Source: Candidatus Hodarchaeota archaeon
GTDB taxonomy: Archaea > Asgardarchaeota > Heimdallarchaeia > Hodarchaeales > YT1-039
DNA length: 8,281 bases
NCBI GenBank assembly: GCA_016840025.1
Contig: JAEOTF010000141.1
Location: 1 to 8,281, forward strand
Direction: 5' to 3'
Shown here: positions 1 to 6,276 of the stretch, in pieces
Layout of the letters: each line of letters starts with the position of its first letter
How positions within the stretch are numbered: position 1 is the first letter of the stretch
Translations under genes and position numbers: made by a program
Notes under the pieces: generated by a model
The model's input: the letters and a program-made list of their open reading frames with translations, nothing else
The model's database searches: none
Told to the model about the DNA's origin: nothing

Positions 1-30
1 GGTATCGGATACTATTTGAATAATATTCAT
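1..30 (-). CDS. Possible 5' end of a gene leaving the left edge
   Basis: An ATG at 28-30 on the minus strand opens a frame of ten codons (MNIIQIVSDT) that runs off the window. It is preceded by AGGTGGTC at 38-45, seven bases upstream. That closely matches the AGGTGATC complement of the archaeal 16S rRNA 3' end, so it is one of the best Shine-Dalgarno candidates here. A TATA-like GAATTATAAC lies further upstream at about 86-95. Ten residues are too few to name a product. The call rests only on the initiation signals, and an overlapping GTG frame at 43 is a weaker alternative. Confidence 0.35.
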   Translation of the reverse strand, partial: MNIIQIVSDT

Positions 31-164
31 GTCCATTGACCACCTAACACATATCTTAATCTATCCTAGAATAAAACATTCAGTTGTTATAATTCTTAGC
101 ACAAAATTGCTATGTGGAATAAAATTAAAACTGTAAGTTGATGAACTGGAAAAATCAGGATTAT

Positions 165-729
165 CTATCTTCTCTTATTTTCGACAAATAGACGTGTTTC
201 TCTTTTTTCTGTGTATTCGATAACACCTAATTGTTTAGGTGTATTCAACATGTCACCGACTTTCCGTCCTTCTACAATTTTGCCATCAACTGAACGGAGG
301 ATGGCGACAAGTGTTTCTCTTATCTTCTTGTTAGTTGGGAATAATCCAGTAGATCGGCGGGTTTCAACATTCGAGCTACAAGGTCCCGTTCTATCTCATA
401 GTGCCTATACCTTCTATGTTCTTATCGACTTGTTCGATATTAGTTGCTCCTAAAACTTTCACAATCTCTTCTGAAGTCACATGGACTACAGGATTCATCT
501 TAAAATCAGTTTCCATATCCTGTAGAGCTTCGAACACGGGATTCTACCTTTTGGAAATGAATATTGATCCACTTGAGTTAAGGTGTTGAAGGACACGAAG
601 GAAATCTATCTTGTCAACTTCCTCAACGTTTACGCTTTGATCTTCATCTTCATACAGGAAATAGATAATGTACTTTTCATCATTCTCGACTCTCTCACTT
701 CTAATATGCGATTGTATAACGTTCTCCAT
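165..729 (-). pseudogene. Broken gene of about 190 residues, unknown family
   Basis: Three consecutive minus-strand reading frames read as one protein-like sequence. The first starts at ATG 727-729, with GGAGAG at 737-742 seven bases upstream (the frame is open to 753). It reaches an in-frame TAG at 544-546 after FISKR. The same frame then continues with NPVFEALQDMETDF and a helix-like stretch (VTSEEIVKVLGATNIEQVDK). A shift near 418-428 leads into EHRRYRHYEIERDLVARMLK and DLLDYSQLT. A second shift near 326-335 leads into NKKIRETLVAILRSVDGK and ends at TAG 165-167 after ENKRR. Joining the pieces gives an acidic N-terminal half and a basic C-terminal half that could be a winged-helix-like DNA-binding region. 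I do not recognise the family. One stop plus two shifts points to decay rather than readthrough. Confidence 0.5.
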
Positions 730-765
730 TTTCCATCTCTCCATATAAATCATTGTCTTTGATTG

Positions 766-779
766 AGGGTATATAGATT
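766..779 (-). promoter_or_regulatory. TATA-like element upstream of the broken gene
   Basis: On the minus strand this reads AATCTATATACCCT, with TATATA at 770-775. It is centred about 26 bases before an expected start site near 746, giving a leader of about 17 bases that contains the GGAGAG ribosome site. The fit is good but the region is AT-rich, so a chance match is possible. Confidence 0.4.
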
Positions 780-880
780 TCCCGAAGATATTCGGTCAGA
801 TTCTAACAAAGAGAAACCAAGAAAAGATAGCAAATTCAAGATTTACAAACCTTACAATCAAAGTAGTAGAGGAGAATTTC

Positions 881-1104
881 TTGGGAAGCATTATCAAAGC
901 AATCTGTGAATGTGGATTTGAATCAGTAGATATTTTTTTCCTGTTGGTGGCTTCTCGAACTATCGGAAGGTCTGTCTAGCTCCCGCCCTATGTATCTACT
1001 GCAATAGGTTCCTTGTTGAGAACTATTTGAAAGAGAATGTGAAATGCCCTAGTTGTGGAAAAAATGGAAATCTAGTTTTTATTAAACCCATAACATTTAG
1101 TTGA
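881..1104 (+). pseudogene. Small zinc-ribbon protein, frameshifted at a T run
   Basis: A TTG start at 881 follows AGAGGAGAA (868-876) at good spacing. The frame encodes MGSIIKAICECGFESVDIF, then passes a run of seven T (933-939) and stops at TAG 977-979. If the run had eight T (or five), translation would continue from CCT at 940 as PVGGFSNYRKVCLAPALC and so on, with CIYC and CPSC pairs, to TGA at 1102-1104. The joined product of about 74 residues has three CxxC knuckles (CEC near the N-terminus, CIYC, CPSC) and resembles stand-alone archaeal zinc-ribbon proteins. The break may be a real mutation, a sequencing or assembly slip in a homopolymer, or slippage. No specific function can be given. 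Confidence 0.5.
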
Positions 1105-1156
1105 CCTTGGAAATTTGCGGTACCAGAAACCATATTAAGTGGAAATATCTTAGGCG

Positions 1157-1168
1157 TATTTTTAATAG
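1157..1168 (+). promoter_or_regulatory. TATA-like element for the Cas4-like gene
   Basis: TATTTTTAATAG lies about 26 bases before an expected start site near 1190, leaving a short leader with the GAGAGGATG ribosome site at 1189-1197. It is a reasonable but not strong match to the archaeal TATA box. Confidence 0.35.
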
Positions 1169-1205
1169 TTAGTTCTATTGCAAGATTAGAGAGGATGAAG
1201 TTTAG

Positions 1206-1880
1206 TTGGGTAAGATTGTTGTTGGTTTAAATCATTTACCTAAACCTATAAAGGAGTATTTATTGCAAAATGTTAGTCAAAGACCTGTTTTTCCTCATGT
1301 ATATCATGTTACCTCTTTGATTGGGGGTGCTAGGAAACTCTATTATGAACGTATGTTTCCATGTGATTCTGTTGATTTAGTTAGTGCTTGGAACTTGTTT
1401 CGAGGGATTACATTTGATGAATTATTCACTCGATTGTTTGATGTAAATCAGAAGTCTTATGTGGTTCAGCGAGAAGTAATCTCGATTGTTGGTACTTTAG
1501 ACTTTGTTTATTTTGACGAGGAGTGTGGAGAAAGGTTTCTTTGTGATTTGAAGATGCCTAAATCAATTTTTTATAAGATAAACCATGGGGCAGGCAGTTT
1601 CTACATAAAACAGTGTCTTTCATATTTGAATATGGCTCACGTACATAAAGAATTACTGGATGTTCACAAGGTTAGGATCTACATGCTTGCTGAGGATTTG
1701 TGTTATGAGGAAATTGACGAAGATGATACTATTTTGAATAATTTTTTGTGGCCTCGAGCTTATAGAGTAGATCGGGCTCTTTTGTTGAGAAAACCAGAAA
1801 TGTTACCATGTCCAGAAGAGAGATGGGAATGTGACTTTTGTAAAGCTGATGATGAGTTTAGGAAAAAATATTGCTGTTAA
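1206..1880 (+). CDS. Cas4-like PD-(D/E)XK nuclease
   Basis: This 224-residue protein matches the Cas4/RecB-like nuclease fold in motif order. It has an N-terminal VTSLIGGARKLYYERMF segment (residues 35-51) and a helix with E72. The catalytic core is GTLDF (D99) then FLCDLKMPK (D114, K116), followed by QCLSYLN (Q136, Y140). The C-terminus is cysteine-rich: C202, C209, C212, C223 and C224. Cas4 proteins use four cysteines for an iron-sulfur cluster, one in the first motif (usually CPRKxYY) and three at the C-terminus. Here the first is replaced by GGARKLYY, while an extra C202 could supply the fourth ligand. The TTG start is chosen because a stop (TAG 1203-1205) immediately precedes it and GAGAGGATG lies at proper spacing. 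The ATG at 1195 is out of frame. There is no cas1, cas2 or repeat array nearby, so this is probably an orphan or mobile-element Cas4-like protein rather than part of a CRISPR locus. Confidence 0.75.
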   Translation: MGKIVVGLNHLPKPIKEYLLQNVSQRPVFPHVYHVTSLIGGARKLYYERMFPCDSVDLVSAWNLFRGITFDELFTRLFDVNQKSYVVQREVISIVGTLDFVYFDEECGERFLCDLKMPKSIFYKINHGAGSFYIKQCLSYLNMAHVHKELLDVHKVRIYMLAEDLCYEEIDEDDTILNNFLWPRAYRVDRALLLRKPEMLPCPEERWECDFCKADDEFRKKYCC

Positions 1881-1896
1881 AAAAATTAAATTTAAA

Positions 1897-1911
1897 TTTT
1901 TAGCTTTTTTT
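1897..1911 (+). terminator. U-rich terminator after the Cas4-like gene
   Basis: TTTTT at 1897-1901 and TTTTTTT at 1905-1911 begin 16 bases after the stop codon. Archaeal RNA polymerase terminates on such U runs without needing a hairpin. The adjacent AAATTTAAATTT can form only a weak AT stem. Confidence 0.55.
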
Positions 1912-1949
1912 CTCTAAAGTCAACAAAAGTATTAGCTCAAAATTTAGGT

Positions 1950-1960
1950 ATTATATATAT
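1950..1960 (+). promoter_or_regulatory. TATA-like element upstream of the hairpin region
   Basis: ATTATATATAT is a good TATA-box match and would place a start site near 1980, about 60 bases before the hairpin element. It is palindromic, so direction is not fixed by the sequence. The plus direction is favoured by the G-U pairing in the downstream structure. Confidence 0.3.
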
Positions 1961-2038
1961 TCCTCTCTTTCAATCCTTTACCAATCGCACAAATCTTAAA
2001 ACAAGTATGCAAACCATTTTACGTTAACAAGGTGCTGC

Positions 2039-2088
2039 AAGGAGTCCTTAGACTCCTTTAGAGGAAAAAAAACTCTTTTGAAGGAGTC
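2039..2088 (+). ncRNA. Candidate structured RNA with two competing hairpins
   Basis: AAGGAGTC occurs at 2039-2046 and 2081-2088, and its complement GACTCCTT at 2051-2058 lies between them. Pairing with the first copy makes a perfect 8-bp stem with a CTTA loop. Pairing with the second copy makes a longer stem, which in plus-strand RNA can continue through 2059-2065 against 2074-2080. It uses three G-U pairs and closes an A-rich 8-base loop, for about 15 bp in all. The two structures share one arm, so they cannot form together. The G-U pairs would be A-C mismatches in the opposite transcript, which favours plus-strand transcription. No U run follows at once and no known RNA family was recognised. 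Confidence 0.4.
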
Positions 2089-2345
2089 TCTTAAAGGGAT
2101 ATGTCACATGTTTTGAGTTGCGTTGGGTAGAACCTAAGGCGTAGAATAAGGTAGTTAAGTGACGCTTAAAGGCAACTATCAAAGTCCTTTCACAAGTTTA
2201 ATATCATTATTGAGAGTTTACCAAGCATTGTGTTTTTTTCTAAGTAAAGTAAGATCTTGTTATATCGTATCAAAATGACAAAACAAGCATGAAATAGGCT
2301 TATTTTAAATTTGGTAAGGAAAACGAATCTATTTAATCCCGAAAA

Positions 2346-2376
2346 AACACAATTGACATGCAAAATAACACAATTG
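2346..2376. repeat. Direct repeat AACACAATTG, 21-base period
   Basis: AACACAATTG is found at 2346-2355 and again at 2367-2376, a spacing of 21 bases or about two helical turns. It could be a paired protein-binding site, but it lies downstream of the convergent RDD gene rather than at an evident promoter. Chance in AT-rich DNA is possible. Confidence 0.25.
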
Positions 2377-2490
2377 GAAGGCATTTTCCATTAGAAACTT
2401 GTATTTTTGTATTTCTGACTATCTATATGAAGAAACAAAAAGAAAATAAATTTCCAAGGAAATTTAAGGAAAAATGTAAATAAACCTTGT

Positions 2491-3120
2491 TTAAACCTTC
2501 ACTACTATTGTTTCTGATATATAATTAAACAATCTCTGATTCTTGTCTTTATAAAGTATCCATCCGATAATACAATCTATGGGAAGCAAAAACGCTTTTC
2601 CTATGCTTTCGATGGCTACATGAGGCAAATCAGCTGGTTTACCATCAAGATTCGTTACCTTTATTTTCATGATCATTTTACCAAGCGATTGTCCATACAT
2701 TCCTTCCATAAGCGTCCAATACAGAAAATGTATTAAGTTATTAGTTCCCAAATCTACAAAGGGAATCCACCTAAATCCGGGGACCAAAACATAACCTGGT
2801 AATTCAACCAAACTAAGAAAGAAACCAAGAATTATGATGTCGATAAACCATGCAACAAATCTTTTCCCCCAATCAGCCATTTCAAGACTTGGTTTAAGCA
2901 GCCCTTTGATTGATGTACCACAGCTCGTACAGAAAATGGCACTTTCAGCCATTTGTGTACCACAATTCTTACAGTAAACAACTTTCACTTTTTCAATCTT
3001 TTCTTCTATCTTTTCCTTTTCAAGAGAAGATCCACAATTACTACAAAACTTGGCTTCATTTGAAACTTCCAACCCACAATCTTTACATTTCATTCCCATC
3101 AAACCTGTATAAACTGACAT
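2491..3120 (-). CDS. Double zinc-ribbon RDD-family membrane protein
   Basis: This 209-residue protein starts with two zinc ribbons. Ligands are C12, C15, C26, C29 (CKDC, CSNC) and C50, C53, C64, C67 (CKNC, CTSC), separated by a charged Glu/Lys linker. An RDD domain follows from about residue 82. It has ADWGKRFVAWFID, with the family's Arg (R87) and Asp (D94), a hydrophobic helix (about 88-105), a second helix (about 128-140), the GQSLGKMIMKIKV motif (143-155) and a C-terminal DKNQRLFNYISETIVV segment. RDD proteins are integral membrane proteins. Some act in ion or osmolyte transport, but the function of zinc-ribbon-fused archaeal members is not established. The ATG at 3118-3120 has a weak GAAGGA upstream; the ATG at 3091-3093, giving MKCKDCG, is a good alternative start. 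It is a separate unit from AAC(3) because a U8 terminator lies between them. Confidence 0.8.
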   Translation of the reverse strand: MSVYTGLMGMKCKDCGLEVSNEAKFCSNCGSSLEKEKIEEKIEKVKVVYCKNCGTQMAESAIFCTSCGTSIKGLLKPSLEMADWGKRFVAWFIDIIILGFFLSLVELPGYVLVPGFRWIPFVDLGTNNLIHFLYWTLMEGMYGQSLGKMIMKIKVTNLDGKPADLPHVAIESIGKAFLLPIDCIIGWILYKDKNQRLFNYISETIVVKV

Positions 3121-3162
3121 GAAGTTTGTCCTTCACGTTCTTATGTTTTTGTTTTGATAATC

Positions 3163-3209
3163 GTGTTACTATTTTAGTTTTCATTTGTGCATAGGAATCA
3201 TAGTAACAC
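3163..3209. promoter_or_regulatory. Perfect 10-bp inverted repeat upstream of the RDD gene
   Basis: GTGTTACTAT at 3163-3172 is matched exactly by ATAGTAACAC at 3200-3209, with 27 bases between. It sits 43 bases upstream of the RDD start codon, in the region where its promoter should lie. It may be a pair of operator half-sites or a stem-loop. No known regulator site was recognised. Confidence 0.4.
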
Positions 3210-3302
3210 AATCAGTTTTTAACTTGAGTTTTGCTTATACATCATTAGTCTTAACTATATTATGAAGAAAAGAAGGAGTAAATAAATATTGTTCATTAAT
3301 TT

Positions 3303-3310
3303 AAAAAAAA
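3303..3310 (-). terminator. U8 terminator after the BKACE-AAC(3) unit
   Basis: Eight consecutive A on the plus strand give a U8 run in the minus-strand transcript, only five bases beyond the acetyltransferase stop codon. It fits archaeal intrinsic termination and separates this unit from the RDD gene. Confidence 0.6.
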
Positions 3311-3315
3311 TAATC

Positions 3316-4368
3316 TTAAAATTTTTCATTTAATCGCTTAATTTGCTTCATTAATTTTTTCAAAAAAGAAAATCTAAAACCTAACGGACCTATCCGTCTG
3401 CTAGAAAAGGAGAGATATCTATAATCCTTTATTCGAAATGAATTGATTAAAGCAACAATGTTTCTAAGAATAACACTTCTTTGGAATAGTTTAGGACAAC
3501 CAATTTTTCCATAAAGATTCATTATTCTTTCTAGTGATCGGCACCATAAGCACCAAATATCTTCACACAAAACTAGCGTTGGGTCATTTCTTACAATTTT
3601 TGTCATTGTTTCAATTAGATCTTTGGTTTGTGCGATAATTGTAGGTGCTTTACCTATTGTACCTGTTCTAATTATCCTCAAATTGGTCAGAAAGGGAACT
3701 AGTTCAGGTAATCTCTTAATGCATCTCGAATAACTAAAAATGAATATTTTAAAATTACCCTCGTCATCTCGATATCTAACACCATCAAACTGAGGTACTA
3801 TATTTAGTCCAGCATTGTCCATAGCCTCATGTCTTACAGCAACCAGATTTTTACCTAAGCCTATGAAAAGGCATTTTCCATTGAATTCAGAAAGTCTTGA
3901 ATATGGACTATAAGGTCTGGAATTCTGATTATGCCCTTTTGTGAGAAATACTGCATTCTTTCCGATTGCAACAACAGAGTGTGAAGGATGATGACTTCTA
4001 ATGGAACCTTTACGTCTAAGGAGCGTGTTAGGTACAAGTCCAGTTCTTGCAGGAGTGACTCTATAATCAAAAATATAATTAGGATTAATGGTTGATAGTG
4101 GATAGCTGATTGTGTATGTATTCATCATTATTGTTCCATTTGGACCAACAACTTCCAAAAGAGAATCTATAAAAGCGTCAGGACCACCCTTTACCCAGCC
4201 AATGCTTTTAAAGGAAAGAGATACTCCCAGGTGATCTCCCTCTCTTATACCTATCTCTCTCAAATCGTTGATTAGTGAATCTTTTGTAATTTCCTCCTCA
4301 TAATGTTTTGATCTTCTTTGTAAAGAAATAATAGAATTTCTTTTTTCGTCAACAGGATTAATGGACAT
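3316..4368 (-). CDS. AAC(3)-family N-acetyltransferase with C-terminal extension
   Basis: Members of this family transfer an acyl group from a CoA thioester to an amine. In bacteria the best known substrates are aminoglycosides, but most archaeal members have unknown substrates, so resistance should not be inferred. Visible motifs are GIREGDHLGVSLSFKSIGWV with VKGGPDAFIDSLLEVVGPNGT (residues 40-79), LLRRKGSIRSHHPSHSVVAIG (117-136), SPYSRL (154-159) and GLGKNLVAVRHEAMDNAG (170-187). The HHP site (H126-H127) and the H180-E181 pair match the conserved active-site regions. At 350 residues it is longer than the usual 260-290. The extra part after about residue 265 contains C268, C273 and C276 (CEDIWCLWC) and a basic tail. 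BKACE lies 46 bases upstream on the same strand, suggesting cotranscription. There is only a weak ribosome site before the ATG. Confidence 0.75.
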   Translation of the reverse strand: MSINPVDEKRNSIISLQRRSKHYEEEITKDSLINDLREIGIREGDHLGVSLSFKSIGWVKGGPDAFIDSLLEVVGPNGTIMMNTYTISYPLSTINPNYIFDYRVTPARTGLVPNTLLRRKGSIRSHHPSHSVVAIGKNAVFLTKGHNQNSRPYSPYSRLSEFNGKCLFIGLGKNLVAVRHEAMDNAGLNIVPQFDGVRYRDDEGNFKIFIFSYSRCIKRLPELVPFLTNLRIIRTGTIGKAPTIIAQTKDLIETMTKIVRNDPTLVLCEDIWCLWCRSLERIMNLYGKIGCPKLFQRSVILRNIVALINSFRIKDYRYLSFSSRRIGPLGFRFSFLKKLMKQIKRLNEKF

Positions 4369-4414
4369 AAAGAAACATCTCTAGCATTAGACAAGGAAGG
4401 AATTTAGACATTTC

Positions 4415-5272
4415 TTATTTCTTGATTCCTATAATTTCTCTTGCTTCCTTTGGGCTAGCGATTTCTCTACCGAGATCTTCTGAAATTCTTATGATTCTCT
4501 CAACCAATTCCAAATTTGAAGCGAGTCTTTTACTGGGGTAATTATAATATATACTGTCCTCTATTCCAACACGGACGTGACCTCCCATTAAAATTGCTGC
4601 TACGTTAATCTGTGTCTGGAATCTTCCAATCCCAGTCGCTGACCAAGTACTATTTTTTGGCAAGGAATCTACAACATAAGTTAAGTCCCTTAAGTCAGCT
4701 GGCATGCTCCCGAGAGAACCCAATAATATGTTGAAATGAAGTGGTTTTTTTAGGTAACCTTTTCTAGCCAAATATTTTGCTGTATTTATAAATCCAGATT
4801 CGAAAATCTCAAGTTCAGGAAATATTTCTTTCTCTTTCATTTTATTTGCTAAAGCTTTTATAGTTTCAAAAGAGTTGACACTTGGGTGTTGAGGGAAATT
4901 CAAAGAACCAAGTGTAAGACTTGCCATTTCGGGATGAAGATCCAAAACTTCAGATCGATGTTCAACTTGAGGTACTACTCTTCCACTTGTTGTAGCGCAA
5001 ATAATGATATTTGGGCAACTTCTATAGATTCTTTTAAAGATCTCTTTGAAATACTTCTTTTCATGAGTCGGTCTTCCATCATCATCTCGTGCATGAATAT
5101 GTACCATAGAAACGCCAGCATTATAGCATTTTCTGACATCGTTTTCTATCTCTTCCGGAGATAATGGCACTAGAGAAGTATCGTGTTTAGTGGGAATCAT
5201 ACCAGTAGGAGCTAATTTAATAATTAATTTTCCAACAAGTACAGATTTTTCACGGTTGAAACTTGCATACAA
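4415..5272 (-). CDS. Beta-keto acid cleavage enzyme (BKACE, DUF849 family)
   Basis: BKACE enzymes condense a beta-keto acid with acetyl-CoA to give acetoacetate and a new acyl-CoA. The founding member, Kce, acts on 3-keto-5-aminohexanoate in lysine fermentation. This 285-residue protein has the family length and motifs: KLIIKLAPTG (15-24), PLSPEEIENDVRKCYNAGVS (36-55), the zinc-binding HIHARD (H58, H60), ATTSG (93-97), LTLGSLNF (119-126), ELEIFESG (153-160) and GGHVRVGIEDS (230-240, with R234, E238 and D239). E238 is expected to be the third zinc ligand. SEDLGREIASPKEARE near the C-terminus is also typical. The specific substrate cannot be read from the sequence. The start is supported by a TATA element about 27 bases upstream, implying a leaderless mRNA. 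AAC(3) follows and is probably cotranscribed. Confidence 0.88.
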   Translation of the reverse strand: MYASFNREKSVLVGKLIIKLAPTGMIPTKHDTSLVPLSPEEIENDVRKCYNAGVSMVHIHARDDDGRPTHEKKYFKEIFKRIYRSCPNIIICATTSGRVVPQVEHRSEVLDLHPEMASLTLGSLNFPQHPSVNSFETIKALANKMKEKEIFPELEIFESGFINTAKYLARKGYLKKPLHFNILLGSLGSMPADLRDLTYVVDSLPKNSTWSATGIGRFQTQINVAAILMGGHVRVGIEDSIYYNYPSKRLASNLELVERIIRISEDLGREIASPKEAREIIGIKK

Positions 5273-5292
5273 ACCTTGATCAACCTTTTGAG

Positions 5293-5305
5293 TTCATAAA
5301 TAAAA
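5293..5305 (-). promoter_or_regulatory. TATA box of the BKACE gene, leaderless arrangement
   Basis: The minus strand reads TTTTATTTATGAA, centred about 27 bases upstream of the A of the BKACE start codon. That puts transcription start at or next to the ATG. A run of ATATATATAT at 5311-5320 is an alternative TATA that would give a leader of about 18-20 bases. Confidence 0.5.
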
Positions 5306-5387
5306 TTCAAATATATATATATTACAACGTAAATTTCTTATGTTCAAAACTAAATATGTAAACCAGAAAGACAATATGAGATCTTTT

Positions 5388-5918
5388 TTAGTTCCCCATC
5401 AATTGTTGTTTCATTGCTGCACGCGCGTCTTCTGATTGGTAATAATACATGCCTGTCTTGGAAAATTGAATTAAGTTGAATAACAATTTGCAGTTGAGTA
5501 TTGTTTTCATAGTAACTCCCTTCATAGTTACCTCTACGATTTCGTTTTCGAGGTTTACAGAGAATGTCTGTATTGTGGAACTATCTGAACCTATGACTAT
5601 TTCAGAAAGTTTGCTTTCTACGACAAATCTATCTGATGAGAATGCTATGGGTCGCATGAAAACATCCATAGTAAAACGTGGAGTATTATATTTTGTAGGA
5701 TTAGAAATTCTCAGTTCAACATTAACCCTGTTGCTTGTTGATCCATTTTCTAATTCAATTTCAATTATTTCAATAGATATGTTGTTAATAGCTTGATATT
5801 CACAAGTGATTGTATAAACGCTAAAAACTATTGGGAAGAATAAAAGCAGAACCAATGTTAAAATCATGAAAGTCCTTGAACTTATAATCACATTCCATTT
5901 GTGCCCTAAACAGTCCAT
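5388..5918 (-). CDS. Membrane-anchored LEA14-like (WHy-like) extracytoplasmic protein
   Basis: This 176-residue protein has one N-terminal hydrophobic helix (about residues 16-36, FMILTLVLLLFFPIVFSVY) preceded by basic residues, which suggests a signal anchor with the rest outside the cell. The outer part (about 45-145) is beta-rich. It reads INNISIEIIEIELEN, then VNVELRISNPTKYNTPRFT, then a run of short strands ending near VEVTMKGVTMKTI. The NxSNPT-type motif and alternating hydrophobic strands resemble LEA14/WHy domains, found in archaea as single-pass membrane proteins of unclear role. The resemblance is structural and moderate, with no catalytic motif visible. The ATG at 5916-5918 lacks a strong ribosome site. 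BKACE lies 115 bases downstream but has its own TATA, so the two need not be cotranscribed. Confidence 0.55.
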   Translation of the reverse strand: MDCLGHKWNVIISSRTFMILTLVLLLFFPIVFSVYTITCEYQAINNISIEIIEIELENGSTSNRVNVELRISNPTKYNTPRFTMDVFMRPIAFSSDRFVVESKLSEIVIGSDSSTIQTFSVNLENEIVEVTMKGVTMKTILNCKLLFNLIQFSKTGMYYYQSEDARAAMKQQLMGN

Positions 5919-6032
5919 TGTTCAGCACTATTTCTACTTTATCTAGATTATCGATTATCCTTCCCAAAATATTAAGTCTTCCCATGACACCGTTTCATGA
6001 CCATCCTAGCTAAGAAATTCTTGGCGAATCCC

Positions 6033-6236
6033 TTAAAGTGTGGTTGCGCCCTTTTCAATGGCTATTTCCGCAATTGTAACTGGATTATAAAGAGGTTCAA
6101 TTGAGCCTCCTAACGTTATTTCTCCAACAATATTCCTACTCTCGTGTATTTTTCCCTCCCACTCGAAATCTTCGTTCTCGCTTCTTTCATTGATAATCTG
6201 GATATTCCTAAAAGGAGCAGAATCTTCAGAAAACAC
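6033..6236 (-). pseudogene. Fragment resembling the end of a Lon-like (S16) protease domain
   Basis: The frame starts at GTG 6234-6236 and runs 67 codons. Its second half (IVGEITLGGSIEPLYNPVTI, then AEIAIEKGATTL) has the layout of the end of S16 Lon-type protease domains: a strand (GEITLGGSI-P), a helix (AEIAIEKGA) and the beginning of the last core strand. Full domains continue with a strand such as LLxP and more sequence, but here TAA follows ATTL at once. The neighbouring frames do not clearly restore the expected ending. Upstream the frame is closed by a stop at 6249-6251, where the UlaG-like gene's promoter begins. It therefore appears to be a truncated relic. The homology is judged by eye and uncertain; a short genuine gene is possible. 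Confidence 0.35.
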
Positions 6237-6245
6237 ATTTAAGAT

Positions 6246-6255
6246 TATTTATAAC
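6246..6255 (+). promoter_or_regulatory. TATA box of the UlaG-like gene, leaderless arrangement
   Basis: TATTTATAAC is centred near 6251, 26 bases before the A of the ATG at 6277. Transcription would start at the start codon itself. The element resembles the BKACE TATA box in both sequence and distance. Confidence 0.6.
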
Positions 6256-6276
6256 ATTTTAAAAAGAGTAATATGC

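Larger units (their letters stand above)
1912..2490. other. 610-base gene-poor gap after the Cas4-like gene
   Basis: I see no convincing protein gene between 1881 and 2490. The only longer frame, on the minus strand at 2190-2384, has no ribosome site, no conserved motif and a composition expected of AT-rich noncoding DNA. The gap does hold the U-rich terminator, a TATA-like element at 1950-1960, the double-hairpin element at 2039-2088 and a short direct repeat at 2346-2376. Confidence 0.5.

Noticed and set aside
544..546. TAG read as pyrrolysine in the broken gene
   Set aside because: The same gene has two downstream frameshifts, so decay explains the stop without recoding.
211..589. Plus-strand frames at 211-453 and 401-589
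   Set aside because: They lie opposite the minus-strand broken gene, have no ribosome site and show no motif; the minus-strand reading is more protein-like.
2190..2384. Minus-strand 64-codon frame
   Set aside because: AT-rich, low-complexity hydrophobic product with no initiation signal or recognised motif.
2378..3882. 15-base identical string AAGGCATTTTCCATT at 2378-2392 and inside AAC(3) near 3869-3882
   Set aside because: One copy is coding sequence and there is no structural relation; treated as coincidence.
3861..4070. Second minus-strand frame inside the acetyltransferase gene
   Set aside because: Fully contained in the well-supported AAC(3)-family gene in another frame.
5476..5796. 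Plus-strand frame opposite the LEA14-like gene
   Set aside because: Antisense shadow; the minus strand has a clear membrane anchor and beta-rich domain.
6190..6276. N-terminal extension of the UlaG-like protein from TTG 6190
   Set aside because: It would start upstream of the TATA box at 6246-6255, and family similarity begins only after the ATG at 6277.
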